64,000 nucleotides of DNA. It comes from Angiostrongylus vasorum. Taxonomy: Eukaryota > Nematoda > Chromadorea > Rhabditida > Metastrongylidae. Every line of letters begins with the position of its first letter. Position 1 is the first letter of the stretch. The notes beneath the pieces were generated by a model, which was not told where the DNA came from, ran no database searches, and was given only the letters and a program-made list of their open reading frames with translations. The stretch is from positions 1,603,001 to 1,667,000 of the forward strand of contig JADANN010000443.1 in NCBI GenBank assembly GCA_018806985.1, in the 5' to 3' direction. Shown piece after piece: positions 21,701-32,937 of this stretch. A program made the translations under genes and the position numbers.

Positions 21701-21978
21701 CTGTGCAGTACGTTATTATTAAAATATTTTGGTAATGAATACGTAGAACGAAAGCAGTTCTTGCTTCACCGGTAGGGTTAGAATCGAATGGATTTGACCA
21801 TTTTCACCTTGCTGATTCAATGGTTGAACACATAGAAAAAGGAGAGAAAGTTGAAGCGGGCAGTATGCAAATCCATAATGAATGGAAAATAAGGTTAAAA
21901 TGGTTGAAAGCAACAGAGAAATTTGACCACTTTTTTGGGCTTCATTGGTAGCCATGAACGGATTATTTGTCCTGCTGG

Positions 21979-21992
21979 GTTGCTATGGCGAC
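21979..21992 (-). promoter_or_regulatory. X-box (RFX/DAF-19 site) upstream of IFT57
   Basis: The plus strand reads GTTGCTATGGCGAC and the minus strand GTCGCCATAGCAAC. Both match the X-box consensus RYYNYYATRRNRAC at every position. It lies 292 bp upstream of the IFT57 start codon. In C. elegans, che-13 and other IFT genes are driven by DAF-19 through X-boxes, usually within a few hundred bp of the ATG. The match supports both the gene identity and the assigned start. Confidence 0.85.
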
Positions 21993-22129
21993 AACGGGAC
22001 ACCTTCGATTTAAGGCTCGATCGTATTATTTTTGATACTTGAATAAAATTGACAAGACTTTTTGACAAAAATCCAAGGAAAACATGAGCGCGAACGAAAT
22101 CAATAAGTAGATGCGATGATTTGAATATA

Positions 22130-22275
22130 TAACTAAATAGACTAGCTGAGAGAAACGCAGGACAAAAGCCTCCTCCGTGGCGCAGTGTGTAATGCGCGAA
22201 CCCCTGGAAAGGGAAATCGTGGTTCGATCTGGCTCAGGGTCAAAGTTTGGCGAATATCTCAGCATCGTTGTTGTT
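22130..22275 (+). repeat. Family B SINE-like copy with good tRNA-type boxes
   Basis: CGTGGCGCAGTGTGTAATGC (A-box-like) and GTGGTTCGATCTGG (B box) are spaced as in a tRNA. GCGAATATCTCAGCATCGTT, the usual family B end, follows. It does not fold as a full tRNA because no acceptor stem closes it. Confidence 0.6.
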
Positions 22276-22279
22276 AATT

Positions 22280-23090
22280 AGATGGACATCTAAGAAAAAG
22301 TACACGAAATGTGCCTGTGAAAAGAAAAATGCCCTAGACGGCGATTTCGTGAATGGAAATGAAAATATTGAAAATGGTTTTTTTCATCGAACAGTAGAGG
22401 ACCTGGTGTAAAAGTGGAATTTCTCTCGTAGTAGTGAAAAGTTGGACCTCTTTATGCAAAGTTTGCAGTGCAACAGTTGTTGCTGCTTCTGAGTTGCAAG
22501 AAAATAACGTGCATTTTCTTCTAGACAAGTGTTTTACCGCAGTGTCAGCCACTCACAACTTTCTATAAGTTGTTTACCAGCTTCTGATCTTTTGCTATAC
22601 CATGGAGGGTGGAAAAGGCATTTGAATTTTTGTCATTTTTTTAACATAGTACCTTAGAGAAATAACAAAAGACCTAGGCATCAAAATGATGAAGTCAGGA
22701 CAAATGCAATATGTGAATAAGGGAATGATTTTGACTGTTGTAGAATCTTATGTAACCAGAAGGATGCTGTGACATGAGCAAAACTCAGAGCCTCAGTTAG
22801 GTTTCCAACAGGCGATCATCCTTATCGGGGTTTCACATGTTATTCAACAATTCTTACTGGGGGGTTTAACTGGCTTCCAGGAACATTAGTTGACGGGTGA
22901 AGCAAAGGCCTCTATTGGTGTAATGAATAAAGTGCTCGCCAGGTATTTGTAATGACGAGTTTTAAGGCCAGCTGAGGTTCCCATTTCTGCTCATACCTCC
23001 ATCACTATGGTTGTATTTCACATAATGCCCTCATGTTCATGAAAAATTTTTATTATTCACCTCATTCTATGCCATCGGACCTCACATCTA
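22280..23090. other. Intergenic stretch upstream of IFT57, nothing assigned
   Basis: A 72-codon minus-strand frame (22334-22552) has no recognisable motif. The rest is non-coding as far as I can see. Confidence 0.25.
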
Positions 23091-23094
23091 CTGT

Positions 23095-23432
23095 GCAGAT
23101 CCTAGCATTTCTCACATCGGATTCGTTTCCTCGCATCCATAATCCAGCAAGGTCTTCCAACTTCCACGTGTTGATTTGGCTGCTGCTTGAGGATTTTCAT
23201 TTCGTCTTGAATGCCGTAGAATGCTGGTCGAGTCGATTTTCCCTGGAGTCCTAGGATAGTTGGGCTGGAGTGTTCCCAGTTGGATTGCAGAGAGTGTCTT
23301 TTTTATCATACAAATTTGGTACCATCTTCCAGGCCCCACAGGACGGGCTTAGTGAGCATGGGACGGGATCGAACCAGCACCGTACTCGTGATTATCGGCA
23401 TCACTACCACTGTGCTATCTGTCTCCTCTAAT
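23095..23432 (-). repeat. tRNA-derived SINE, family 2
   Basis: On the minus strand the head reads GATAGCACAGTGGTAGTGAT (A box TAGCACAGTGG) and GGTGCTGGTTCGATCCCG (perfect B box GGTTCGATCCC). The body contains a GCATTCTACGGCATTCAAG segment. The same family recurs at 34300-34632 and, degraded, at 60735-61020. Confidence 0.75.
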
Positions 23433-23434
23433 AA

Positions 23435-23950
23435 ACATTATTATAATATTGTGCCGTTTGTGTTATCGATGTGACTCAACTGATTTTTTACAGCACATAC
23501 ACTACTTCATTTGCTTTTCTACCTTCCACTTTTTTCTCTAAAACTTTTTCCTCATTTTTTTTAAAAAATTTCTTTTCTCATTGTTTCCTTATTTGTTTCT
23601 AAGACCTTACGGTGATCTCTCTACTTCGTTTTTTGTAATTTTTTAAAAACCAAATCCTACTTTGGCTATTTTCGTTTTAGTTCCTTTCGTCTCACATGTT
23701 TATCTCTCCGTTATCTTTTCATCAGCATTAAAGAGGGACCTACAAAATACATGGAACGTTCCGTTTATACATGAAGGTTTGTTTATTTTATGTATAGAAT
23801 CATCCTCCAAGTGTCGCCAGAGTCGAGAAAGATGGAAAAGCCTTATTTTTGCGCTACAGGATCGATAACAGTCAGCCATTGTTCATGTATTTGACGGTTC
23901 CGTTCCTTGGTTATCGGGCGTTGATAGGATTGTAATCGTTTCGATTTTGT
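23435..23950. other. T-rich non-coding stretch
   Basis: Dominated by T-runs and TTTTCT-type sequence with no exon-like segment. The 68-codon open frame at 23662-23868 lacks any recognised motif. Confidence 0.3.
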
Positions 23951-24665
23951 CAATTTTCGTGGTCGATAAAGCTCAATGGACGGATGGCACAAGCGAACAG
24001 ACTTCTCTTCGGGCTACGCGGTGTGGATGTGTTCCATGCAACAGAGTCCTTGTCGAAATCCTGCTTGCTCAACTGGCTTTGCCTCATTCAAAGTCGTTGA
24101 TATGCGCGATGCGATAATTTTAGTGAAATGTACAGCTTACAGAGTACACACTAGCATGTTAGACGGTGGTTACGAATTCCCTTTGTTAACCCTTTACAGG
24201 CAGGGTGACGTGCGCCACATCTGGAATTTTTTTCTTTCTTAAGGTAAAAATGTTTATATGGGTTGATAGAGGTATACGTCATTTGTGGCTTCTAGCTCGA
24301 ATAAAGTCGGCGATGATGCTATCGGATGTTGGAGCTGTCTTCTGTTTCACGCTTTCTATCGCAACTCGAAGCTTAGAGGAAAGAATTTCAGGTCGTTTTC
24401 CACAACTGGGATTTTGGTGTCTCGGCCTCTGAGAAGGGGCTTGTAGGGCGGAAATGATTTTTTTTAACTTTTGTCTTTTGATTTTATTGGGTCCCGGAGC
24501 TGTGCTTGATTTTTATCGCAGCCCGAACTTCGTAAGATAGAATTCAGGGCTGTTTTTCTCCAGCGTGGATTTCGAGGTCTGACTGTGGAACGAAAAACCA
24601 CTATCTTCTTCCATCTATGCCAATGTAAATCCTCCTTCAAAGTTCTTATATTCTACGTTTAGCAT
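23950..24665 (-). mobile_element. RTE lineage 2 reverse transcriptase fragment
   Basis: Minus-strand pieces match the RT core of the copies at 1.3-1.9 and 11 kb: SQLSKQDFDKDSVAWNTST and a decayed EVRVAIESVKQ segment. Only part of the RT is left, with frameshifts. Confidence 0.55.
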
Positions 24666-24689
24666 CTATTACAAGCCGATCTAGATGTA

Positions 24690-24960
24690 TCCTCATCTCA
24701 TTAGCAAATCACACTGGATGGCCGGAATCGATCAACGTTCGACCTGTATAAAAAGGCAACGCCGAGAGAAGTTCCCCCATTCGAGCAGTGCTCTTGGTTC
24801 GTCCCGATGCGACAGTGAACACCTATGGCGCAACAACGACCAACTTGGGACCGTTGACTCGGATCAATGCAGCTCTACAAGAAGCGAAGGTGCCGAAAGG
24901 TTAGCCGAATAAATCGTTTTACACAACTTCGTGTCAGCTCTATCATATAGAAAAAAAATG
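24690..24960 (+). repeat. Family D repeat with TATA-like motif
   Basis: Shows the most complete family D order: CTGTATAAAAAGGCAACGCC (TATA-like), CATTCGAGCAGTGCTC, GTCCCGATGCGACAGTGAAC, GACTCGGATCAATGCAGCTC, then a mutated hammerhead-like part (CTACAAGAAGCGAAGGTGCC, GAAAGG), then TTAGCCGAATAAATC. The CTGANGA box has become CTACAAGA, so it should be inactive. Confidence 0.6.
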
Positions 24961-24964
24961 GAGC

Positions 24965-25400
24965 GTATTTTGTTTTGCAAAAAGTAGTGCAAAGCTGATT
25001 TCATAGCAATGATGTCATTGGTTTTCATCAGTCCACTAAGCTCTAAGTTTCCAGTTATTTTCCCTGATTTTTCAGTTCGGTGCTTAAAATTACAACTAGC
25101 TTCTTCACAAACTCTCCAGCAGCTTTCTATAGTCTGTTCCGCCTAACGTCATCAATTGCTCACCCTCGACTGCAACGGATCGTGCACAAACTTCTCCATA
25201 TTCAAGGCTCTTTTTTATCTTTATCGCCTAACTTATCAAGGCAACCCTATATTACTTGTTCATTAAAACTTCCACAGAACGTAGTGTTGACATCTAGAAC
25301 GGTCTCCGCCGCTGTTAAGGAGCAAGTAACTTTCAGTTTGTAAAAAAAACTGCAAATCTTTCGTTAAATTCCACGTTTACCCTCAATATCAAGAAATTGG
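24965..25400. other. Unassigned stretch
   Basis: A plus-strand frame of 87 codons (25080-25343) lacks known motifs and flanking splice signals that would make it convincing. No repeat-family match seen. Confidence 0.2.
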
Positions 25401-25401
25401 G

Positions 25402-25678
25402 CGTGTTTTGCGCAGTGGTCGGAGGCGCCCTGCAATACACATGGGATCGATCCCGGCGCCCATGGCCAACCAAGCCTTCTATCTCTCCGTGGCCGGCAAA
25501 GTGGTACGAAACTTATCTGGGAGGATAGCAGCACTACCTCGATACAGCGGCAGGTCCCGCGCCTCATTGCAAAGGCCACACACATATGCATTCAATCACC
25601 TCTAACAATACTTAATGAAGTCGAATGCATGGCGCATCCCTCAGGGATTGATCAACGCCGAGAGCTTTATCCTTTATT
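25402..25678 (+). repeat. tRNA-derived SINE, family A
   Basis: Plus-strand copy: TTTGCGCAGTGGTCGGAGGC (A-box region), GGGATCGATCCCGG (B-box-like), body, then the GCCGAGAGCTTTATCC tail. Confidence 0.75.
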
Positions 25679-25889
25679 TTTTTATCAGGAAATTCAAAAA
25701 AAGAAATGTAAATGAACGAAAGTCTCTTTATGATCAGGTATTCTGCATAAGAAATCCTCTATTCAACAGAAAACCTTTAGCGCGTCTTCCATTAGAGCTA
25801 TTATTTTCGTTCCTTGTTTGATTCATTCCACCGATAACAAATTTGTTATGGATATTCGATCCGCTACTCAGAGGATGATTCTTTATATT

Positions 25890-27165
25890 CTTGTTTAACA
25901 AACACAAGTCATTTGCTCAACACAAGAGGAAATTGACAAGTGTTTCGACAAAACGAACAGTTAGATATAATAAGTTTACCAGAGAGAAACCGAAAGAAAA
26001 CTGGCTTCCGTTTCTAAACGTTCAAATGAACCTATCAAGTAGCGGTTACATGGCAAAAGTGGTAACGAAAGCCAACTAGTAAATACATCTTGGTTCATTA
26101 TCTCTCCTCTCATCCCTCTCAAACGAAAACGGCGCTTGTGAGAAACATGTTTCGAACAGCCACCAGCTTGTGCACGAGAAGAGAGCAGAAGGAGGAGTCC
26201 TGGAACTTGGCGCGGCAAATAGCCATTTTTAATGGCTACGAAACTGTAGCACGTGATAGGGAAAATCGTAGGCCCCTTGACGACAACTCTAGCGATAGAA
26301 AGGTCCCATTTATCCTACCCTTCATCTCAAATGATGTAAGTGCAGCTATAAAACGCTGCTTAAGAAAGGCGGGTCTTGAGGATTCTGTAAACGTAGTTGA
26401 AATACCACCGAGTACTCTTAGGCCCCAGCTAGTTCGTAACCGCCTATATGATCGTCTACGTGCAACGCAAAAATTGCACAATTTGCTCTAATGGCAGAGA
26501 CGGTGATTGCATGATTTCAGGTAGTCTATCTGATTTCTTGTAAAGCGTGCGAGGACGAATACATTGACGAAACGGGTAGACCACTCTGCATTCGTATAAA
26601 AAGAACACCTAGTCGGTAAACTTAGACCAAATACTCCATTAGGCATGCATAGGACGAAGAGACATAACGAAGATTTTGAAGTAGGGGTTACGATCCTCGC
26701 ACAGGAATCAAAAACATAAGCGTGCAAAAACTCTCGAGGCATTCTGCATTAATTCCAATAATCCGGAAATGAAACGGGGGAGGGATGTCTCATTATCACG
26801 CGTGGTAATGGGTAGTATTTAAGACAGTTGTTTTGATGTGAGAGCATATTACGATTCCTTGTGAACTCTGTGGGGTCAGTGTCCACGTGACATATTCAGT
26901 GGAAGACTCATAGAAAGCGGTGAGTGTGCGATGAACCTATTCTGTGTTCAATGTGATTGAAATTTTCTTTTAGTGTTCTCTCTATTTAGTTATGGAGGTG
27001 TCTGGCTGGGTAGATTGCTGTCAACCTGATCTTTCCAGGCTCTGAGGAAGGCGAAATCCGCTGAAACTTCACCTCGTACGTAAGAAGTAAAATAACACCT
27101 CGTGTTTACTAAACAGGAATACGAAGAATAGTTCGGCCAATACCGAGGTTAATAGAAAGTCGGTC
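25890..27165 (+). mobile_element. Penelope-like element, 3' half with GIY-YIG and ribozyme-like end
   Basis: 25900-26079 gives TREKPKENWLPFLNVQMNL. 26090-26491 is an unbroken 133-codon stretch with ALVRNMFRTATSLCTRREQ, PFILPFISNDVSAAIKRCLR and RPQLVRNRLYDRLRATQK. 26500-26770 holds the endonuclease, shifted in frame (CKACEDEYIDETGRPLCIRI; YIG is YID here). The tail ends with a full hammerhead-like fold (27020-27067) and the element-end motif ACCGAGGTTAATAGAAAGTC (27142-27161). The RT catalytic box is missing and the copy is dead. Confidence 0.8.
27020..27067 (+). ncRNA. Hammerhead-ribozyme-like fold, most complete copy
   Basis: In order: GTC (27020-27022, candidate cleavage site); stem I AACCTG paired with CAGGCT, with one A-C mismatch at the second pair; CTGAGGA (27042-27048); extra A; stem II GGCG with CGCT (one G.T pair); GAAAC (27063-27067). 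T16.1-A15.1 and G16.2-C15.2 could form a two-base stem III. Hammerheads with very short stem III are known from Penelope-like elements. Activity is not shown here. Confidence 0.65.
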
Positions 27166-27169
27166 GTGG

Positions 27170-27810
27170 AAGTTACTAAGACTATAACTAAATATTTAGT
27201 AGATTATACTGATGTTAAACCACAAAGCTGTCAGCTAGTTTATTAACAAGATCATGTTATTAAAAAATAGACTACTCATGTTGTTCTGGGGAAATGACTA
27301 CTCATTCGCGGTTTAGCAGCCGGAAGTGAGCCCATCTCTCAAGAAGACCATTCACTGGGGAGGAGCATAAAGTATATGTTGTGGAACAACATCGGAATGA
27401 GTTGGTACTTCTATGTCTTCACATCCTGTACTTGTCAGGCATATCTGAATAGTGTGAGAAATCGGTACAATAATTAATTTGGCTATGGAAGTAGCAGACG
27501 TGCTAGGATTAAATTCAGTGAATATTAAGCATACAAAGGTGCTTCTCCCAACGAGTTGCTTGATGAAGCTGAGCTTAATTTACCTTCTTTTCATCATTCC
27601 AATAAACAGAGCTATGAACAATTTTCAACATGTTCCTATTACCGTGCGAACGCAAAACAGTAAGACTATTAAACAAGTAAAAAAAAGGTGGTAGAATCAG
27701 GGACAGTTCAGTGTACTACCCCATACAGTTATGATAATTACCCTTACTAACAAAGAACAATGGTCATTGCAAACATTTTGGAAATTTCATCAAGTTAGCC
27801 AGTTTGACCA
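27170..27810. other. Unassigned stretch between Penelope and RTE copies
   Basis: A 71-codon plus-strand frame (27479-27694) has no motif I can name. No repeat-family match. Confidence 0.2.
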
Positions 27811-27814
27811 CCTA

Positions 27815-30800
27815 TATCAACTCTAGTCCCGTTGACTGTCCAGTGACTCGAGCGGGTGCCAGTAAATCTCCCATTTTTCTTTGTCCAGTGCAAAGAGTAA
27901 TTCAGCGCGTTCCGCTCGCTCTAGGAACATGTTGAGCATCATATCTTTCTTATAGGCTTCTCGTGAAGAACTCTGACCATCGGGGCGGTGGCCTTCCAGC
28001 GGTGCGTTTAACATCCCGAGGAATCCAGTCACTAACGGCTCTTGTCCATCGGTTGTCATTCATACGCATTACGTGTCCGACCCATATTATCTTCGAATGT
28101 TTGGCGTACAGAACGGCATCTTTGATTTTTGATCGTTGACGCAAGTCGGAGTTTCGGATCCTTTCCCTTACTTGTGTGATACGGGATACTCCTAGCATCG
28201 TCCTTTCGACTGCGCGTTCAATAACGCTGAGTGAATTTTCATCATGTTTACGCTGCGACCAGCTTTCTGACACATAAGTTAAAGCAGGAACCACCGTTGA
28301 GTCGAAAAGGTGGGCACGGAGTCGGGTGTTCTTTGTTCTCTTCACTACATCCTCGATGCTCTTGAAAGCTCCCCTAGCCGCTTGTTTCGTTCTGCTCAGC
28401 TCTGGAGCTAAGTCGTCCATCATATTGATTTCCCAACCTAGATTGACACAAATGGAACATTCGGAGATATTCGTTCCGTTGAGCGTGAATGGGGCATACG
28501 AAATCAATTCGTTCCTCATGAACATCGTTTTTGTGAGATTTAATCGAAAGACCAATCTTTCCAAAGGCTTTATCAAAGTCAGCAAGCATACGTTCCGCGT
28601 GGCTAATGTTTGGTGTTATAAGGACGATGCCATCAGTAAAGCGAAGATGATGTAACTGCCGACCATCGGTTTTCACTCCCATATATTATCCCATTCAAGT
28701 GTTCGCATTACATTCTGTACGGTGACAGTGAATAAATTTTCGGCGAGATGGTATCGCCTTGCCTAGCACCTGTTTTGAAGTCGATGTTAATATCGTTGTA
28801 GAATGGTGATATCTTGGTTGTGAAATTTTTTGTACAGCTCACGAAGAATCTTTATGTACTGAGTAGGGACTCCTTGACTATCCAGGGCTTCCATGACTGA
28901 TTCTATCTTAGTTGAATCAAAAGGCCTTCTATAAATCGATGAAAGTGAGACAGAGCGGTCTTTCGTACTTCTCGCGATAGTTCAATGAACCTCGTTATCG
29001 TGTGGATGTGGTCCATCGTACTAAATCCTTTTTCGGTACCCTGCTTGCTCACATGGCTCTCCTTCGCCCAATATTCTGTCAATACTGTTTAGGATGACTC
29101 GAGTGAAAAGTTTGTAGAAGACAGACAGCAAGCAGATTGCGCGATAACTGGCGATATCGTGGAGGTCACCTTTCTTGAACAATAGCACAGTCTTGCTGGT
29201 CTTCCACTGAGTAGGGACCTTGCATTCGGACAGTTCACGTGTGAAGACCCGGGCCAGTGTGTTTACTAGGAGTGGCGGAAGGTTCCTCAGGTGTTCAGAT
29301 GTTATCCTCTCCGGAGTGCAAGGGAGAACCGGTGGTACAACATATCCACCCTACATTATTTTATATGACAGAAGGTGGACGTGGCTATCGAAGAGATCTA
29401 AGTAGTATTCGTGAATGGTTTTCTCCGTTGCCTTTCTGGACGCTGTAGCTGTTCCGTCTGGGCGCCGGAGTGCAATCATTTTGGTCTTGTAATTGGCGAA
29501 GCTTCGGTGGGCTTTGCGAATGCTTTTCCCAGTCCCTCTGCAGCTTCGACCATTTCTGCTGCTCTTCTCTCTTTAAGATCTGTTTTTTATCGCCTGTCTG
29601 CACTGTTTCGCAAGTTCGGACGTTAGTTCGCGGTTGCCTACAGCTCGTGCGATTCCACGCTGGCTTATCAGCTCGAGTGTTTCTGGAGACGGACGTCTCT
29701 TGGTGAATTTCGAAGTCTCAGCCTTCATAGCGCTAACGTAAAGATGTTGAATGAGCCGATCGTATTCTTCGTCGGTGTTATCGACAACGGCATCTTCCCA
29801 ACAGCCGACTAATGAATTGAATAAGTCCCAGTTTGCGGTGGTTCTGGGACTTCGTTTTTTGAATTTGGCGGGTTTTTCTCCCTTTTTGCGAGAAATTGAA
29901 TCTTGCAGAGGCGGTTGTCTGATCCCGAGTAAACTTTTTGGGAAAACAGAGACATCGGTTAGGCAAAAACTTCTATTTACTATGATGTGGTCTATTTCGT
30001 TGTGGTACTCTCCATTGGGGAGACTCCCACGTCCAGCGTTGAGGGTGGGGCTTCTGGAATTCCGAGTTACCATGGATGGTCTCGGTCGTCATGATAAACT
30101 CAGACAGCCGCTCACCCTCCTCGTTCCAATCTAATCTGTGGGTCTCAATGTGACGTTCTTCAGACATTCTTCTTGGTCCAATCCTAACGTTAAAATCTCT
30201 AATGATGACCTTGAAGAATGTACGGTATTCTGGGTAGAACTTCTCCAAGTCCACATTGAACGCTTCGACTTCCTCTTCGTCATAGTTTGATGTCGGCGCG
30301 TAAACGGCGATGAATGTCAACGCCGGTATTGATCCACATCTCTTTAATCGTAAACGTTCAATCCGGGTTGTTAGTTGATCGAATGAATCGATGTTCATGG
30401 ACAAACTCGTGCTGACGAGAACGCCGACGCCGCCGACTCCTCTACTGTCGCATGATCCGAAGAACAGTTCTTCTCCAGTGTCATAGACTGCGTTGAATAG
30501 GTGGCGTCGTCTCGTCTCGGCCACGCTTATTACGTCGTACCTTATCCTTCTTGCTTGCATGAGCAAGTCTTCTATCGAGGACTCGGATGCAAGTGTACGT
30601 GCATTGTAAGTACAGATCGTCACCTAAGTTCTTTGCGTTCCCAGGCAGCTTCCATTGGCCCTGAGATTTTAGCAGCCTCGCCGTACTCGTCCTACCCAAC
30701 GCTGCCGAATTGGGAGCTCTTTCTGGGGTCAGAGGAATGAGTCCCGTTTCTTTTTTACTGTTTTTAGCATTTTTTGATATCCAGGTATAGCTTGCTGGGC

Positions 30801-31560
30801 TCTGAGCATGGGGGCTGGGTATACTCACGGGTAGCTTGCCAGAACATGGAGCCTATTTGTTGGAGGCGACTCCTAACCGCCTCCCATATACTCCCCTGTC
30901 ACTTGATTGCAGGTTTTTGGCCGAATTGACTCGTAATACAATCTGCATAAATCAGGCCCCCGCTCACACACGCGTGCATGAATACGCCTCGTAAATGCTT
31001 GGTACTTGATACTTAAATGGCCCGTGCTCAATGGATGGGCGCGCCTTAGCATAATCTCCTTTTTCGGAGATTTGTTGGTCAAGCCATTGTGGTTCCGTTC
31101 TTCACCACCACAGGCAGTAGCAGCCCTTGTGGATCAGAGGGAGATTTACCACCATGCGACTTTGATACCAGGACGGTGGTGGATCCTGGTATTGGTTTAC
31201 TCCTAGCTAGGCTTGCTGTTGGAAACGCCGGACTCTTTCTCAGCTTGGGAGACCTTGTCAGCAGATGAATCCTCCGCTATACATCGCAGTCCGACGGCCA
31301 GGAACACCTCCCAGCCACATTGAGGCAGTGTACCGTTGGGAAGACGCCTCGTTAATATAGAAAGCATGTACCAAATCGGCTCAGCAGAAATAGGGAGTCT
31401 ATCCCCTGGATCCACCTGCGTCTCAGGGAAGAAAGGTCGCTTTTGGTCAACGATTAACCCCCCTATGTGCCACCTGGAAACGTGCCACGTAGCCTCGCGA
31501 CTAACCGGCTTGAAATCCGTCATATGAGGGAGATCCGTGGAGCTAGTTTGATACGACAAT
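27815..31560 (-). mobile_element. RTE-1 non-LTR retrotransposon, near full length but dead
   Basis: 5' region 31560-30640 is interrupted by a SINE. The endonuclease starts at 30623 (MTICTYNARTL) with [32 protein letters not shown] and IRDFNVRIG (usually GDFN). The linker at 30073-29573 contains EIDHIIVNRSFCLTDVSVFP and PAKFKKRSPRTTANWDLF. The reverse transcriptase lies at ~29400-28370 in broken frames; its catalytic box reads FTDGIVLI, where FADDIVLI is expected, so an essential Asp is lost. The C-terminus at 28585-27840 includes RMLGVSRITQVRERI-type sequence, HVMRMNDNRWTRAVSDWIPR and RTAGRPPPRWSEFF. This is the best-preserved RTE copy in the window. Confidence 0.88.
30997..31343 (-). repeat. 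Family C repeat inserted in the RTE-1 5' region
   Basis: Flanked by ACGCCTCGTAAAT (30984-30996) and ACGCCTCGTTAAT (31344-31356), a 13-bp duplication with one mismatch. The related RTE 5' region at 53.4-53.6 kb lacks the insertion. It reads on the minus strand, from the CTGCCTCAATGTGGCTGGGA head to a CAAGTATC-like tail. Confidence 0.75.
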
Positions 31561-31604
31561 TATTATCTATTGCCTTTCGACCTTGCAAAAATTAATACAA
31601 CCAA

Positions 31605-32075
31605 AAAAAACCACGATGATGTTGAGATATTTGCAAAACTCCGGACCACTGGTGTTTTCGGTAGGGAACGAACGTGCTATTACCTTTTTAGGGGCTAATG
31701 CGTTCACCACCACACCATGCAGGTCCTTCGTCTTGCCAAACTCTCAGCTAGTTCTTTCGATCTCAGCCATCAGCATTCATCCGTCAGCGGGATTGATCTG
31801 GGAAGCCCAAATCGGCAACGAACCCTTTTAAGCGGAGGCTGTAGTTATACTCACTATTTTTAACTTATTACTTACTGCCTACTCGGCAGGATATATTGCG
31901 AAATGCTGAACTATTTATATGAACTATAGAACTAGCTGAGCGACAGGCGAAAAGAAGGACCCGCATGATGTGGTGGTGAACTAATTAACCGGAAAGACAA
32001 AGAGCGTGTTTGTTACCCATCGCAGACACCTGCCGTCCGGAGTTGTGCAAACATCTCAGCATCATTGCGGTATCT
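31605..32075. repeat. Inverted pair of family B repeats
   Basis: Plus half 31605-31910 (GTTGAGATATTTGCAAAACT, GGGAACGAACGTGCTATTAC, ATTCATCCGTCAGCGGG). Minus half 31920-32075 (CTAGCTGAGCGACAGGCG, GTGTGGTGGTGAACTAA-like, ACATCTCAGCATCATTG). Forms a large potential hairpin. Confidence 0.65.
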
Positions 32076-32113
32076 GATGATATTTCCATCCATCGCCGTC
32101 ATCAGCTCTACTC

Positions 32114-32341
32114 TTGGTAATCGAGTTGGTACTAGTAATCCTAACTCGTGCTGTATCGGTGCTGCTCAGGTCGCTTCGATCGCTCAAAGATGCAAAACTC
32201 GTCACAGTTTTGCAATTATATCATATTTACATTGCTTTCTGGCGAAATGTAATTACTTTTGGCCGGCTGTGTACTGCCTTGGTACTTGTTCTTCTCCAGT
32301 TTATCATTATCGTGGAAACGAAAATTCGAACGCCTTCCTAA
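32114..32341 (+). CDS. Unassigned hydrophobic open frame, possible membrane-protein exon
   Basis: The 75-residue frame contains two strongly hydrophobic stretches (VIELVLVILTRAVSVLL and LCTALVLVLLQFIIIVE) separated by a basic, aromatic segment (LQLYHIYIAFWRNVI). The composition is reminiscent of a nematode seven-transmembrane receptor exon, but I recognise no family signature. It starts right after a family B repeat. A 102-codon frame overlaps it, so at most one of them is real. Confidence 0.2.
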   Translation: MVIELVLVILTRAVSVLLRSLRSLKDAKLVTVLQLYHIYIAFWRNVITFGRLCTALVLVLLQFIIIVETKIRTPS

Positions 32342-32937
32342 CTGCTATAACCAAATGGTCTGCGCTCACATAAGAATAAAGGGTATATAAATTCCACGTC
32401 ATCTCTTACCAGTTTATCCAGTATGGTCGGTTTTTCTCTTCCTCGATTGATGTCGCAGAGTGCTTCACCATAGCTCCTCACCTAAAGAGCTAGTCCTCAC
32501 CTAAAGAGCTAGTACATTGAGTGATTCCTTCAAATAGATTTCCAAACAAAGTAGTGATAGTGAAAGAAACTAAGTTAAGGATCAAATAGTGAAATAAATC
32601 CGTTTTTAAAAGATACATAGAAATTGCTAGTTCTAGGACAATGCGAAAAAGTTAGTGTTGCCAAGGATTTTGATTTTCTTTAGAGAATCTGCACGTGAAA
32701 CGCACTCTGACGGTGAAGTAGTGTCGATGATCCCACATGTAGAAAAAGCGCCTGTCCGTAATCAAAGCTATATCTGTTGGAACAATTATAGTGTTCTTCT
32801 TTACGTTCACCTAGGCATTCTACGTACTGCGAACTTGGCTGCACAGAGTGTGGGTACCTGAATTCAGAATCTAAGCATTTTATGAACTCAAGGAATCAGT
32901 AATATTTTGAGGATATGTTCCATTTCATTTCCTAACT

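Noticed and set aside
29751..30134. 127-codon plus-strand open frame
   Set aside because: Antisense shadow of the RTE-1 endonuclease/linker region.
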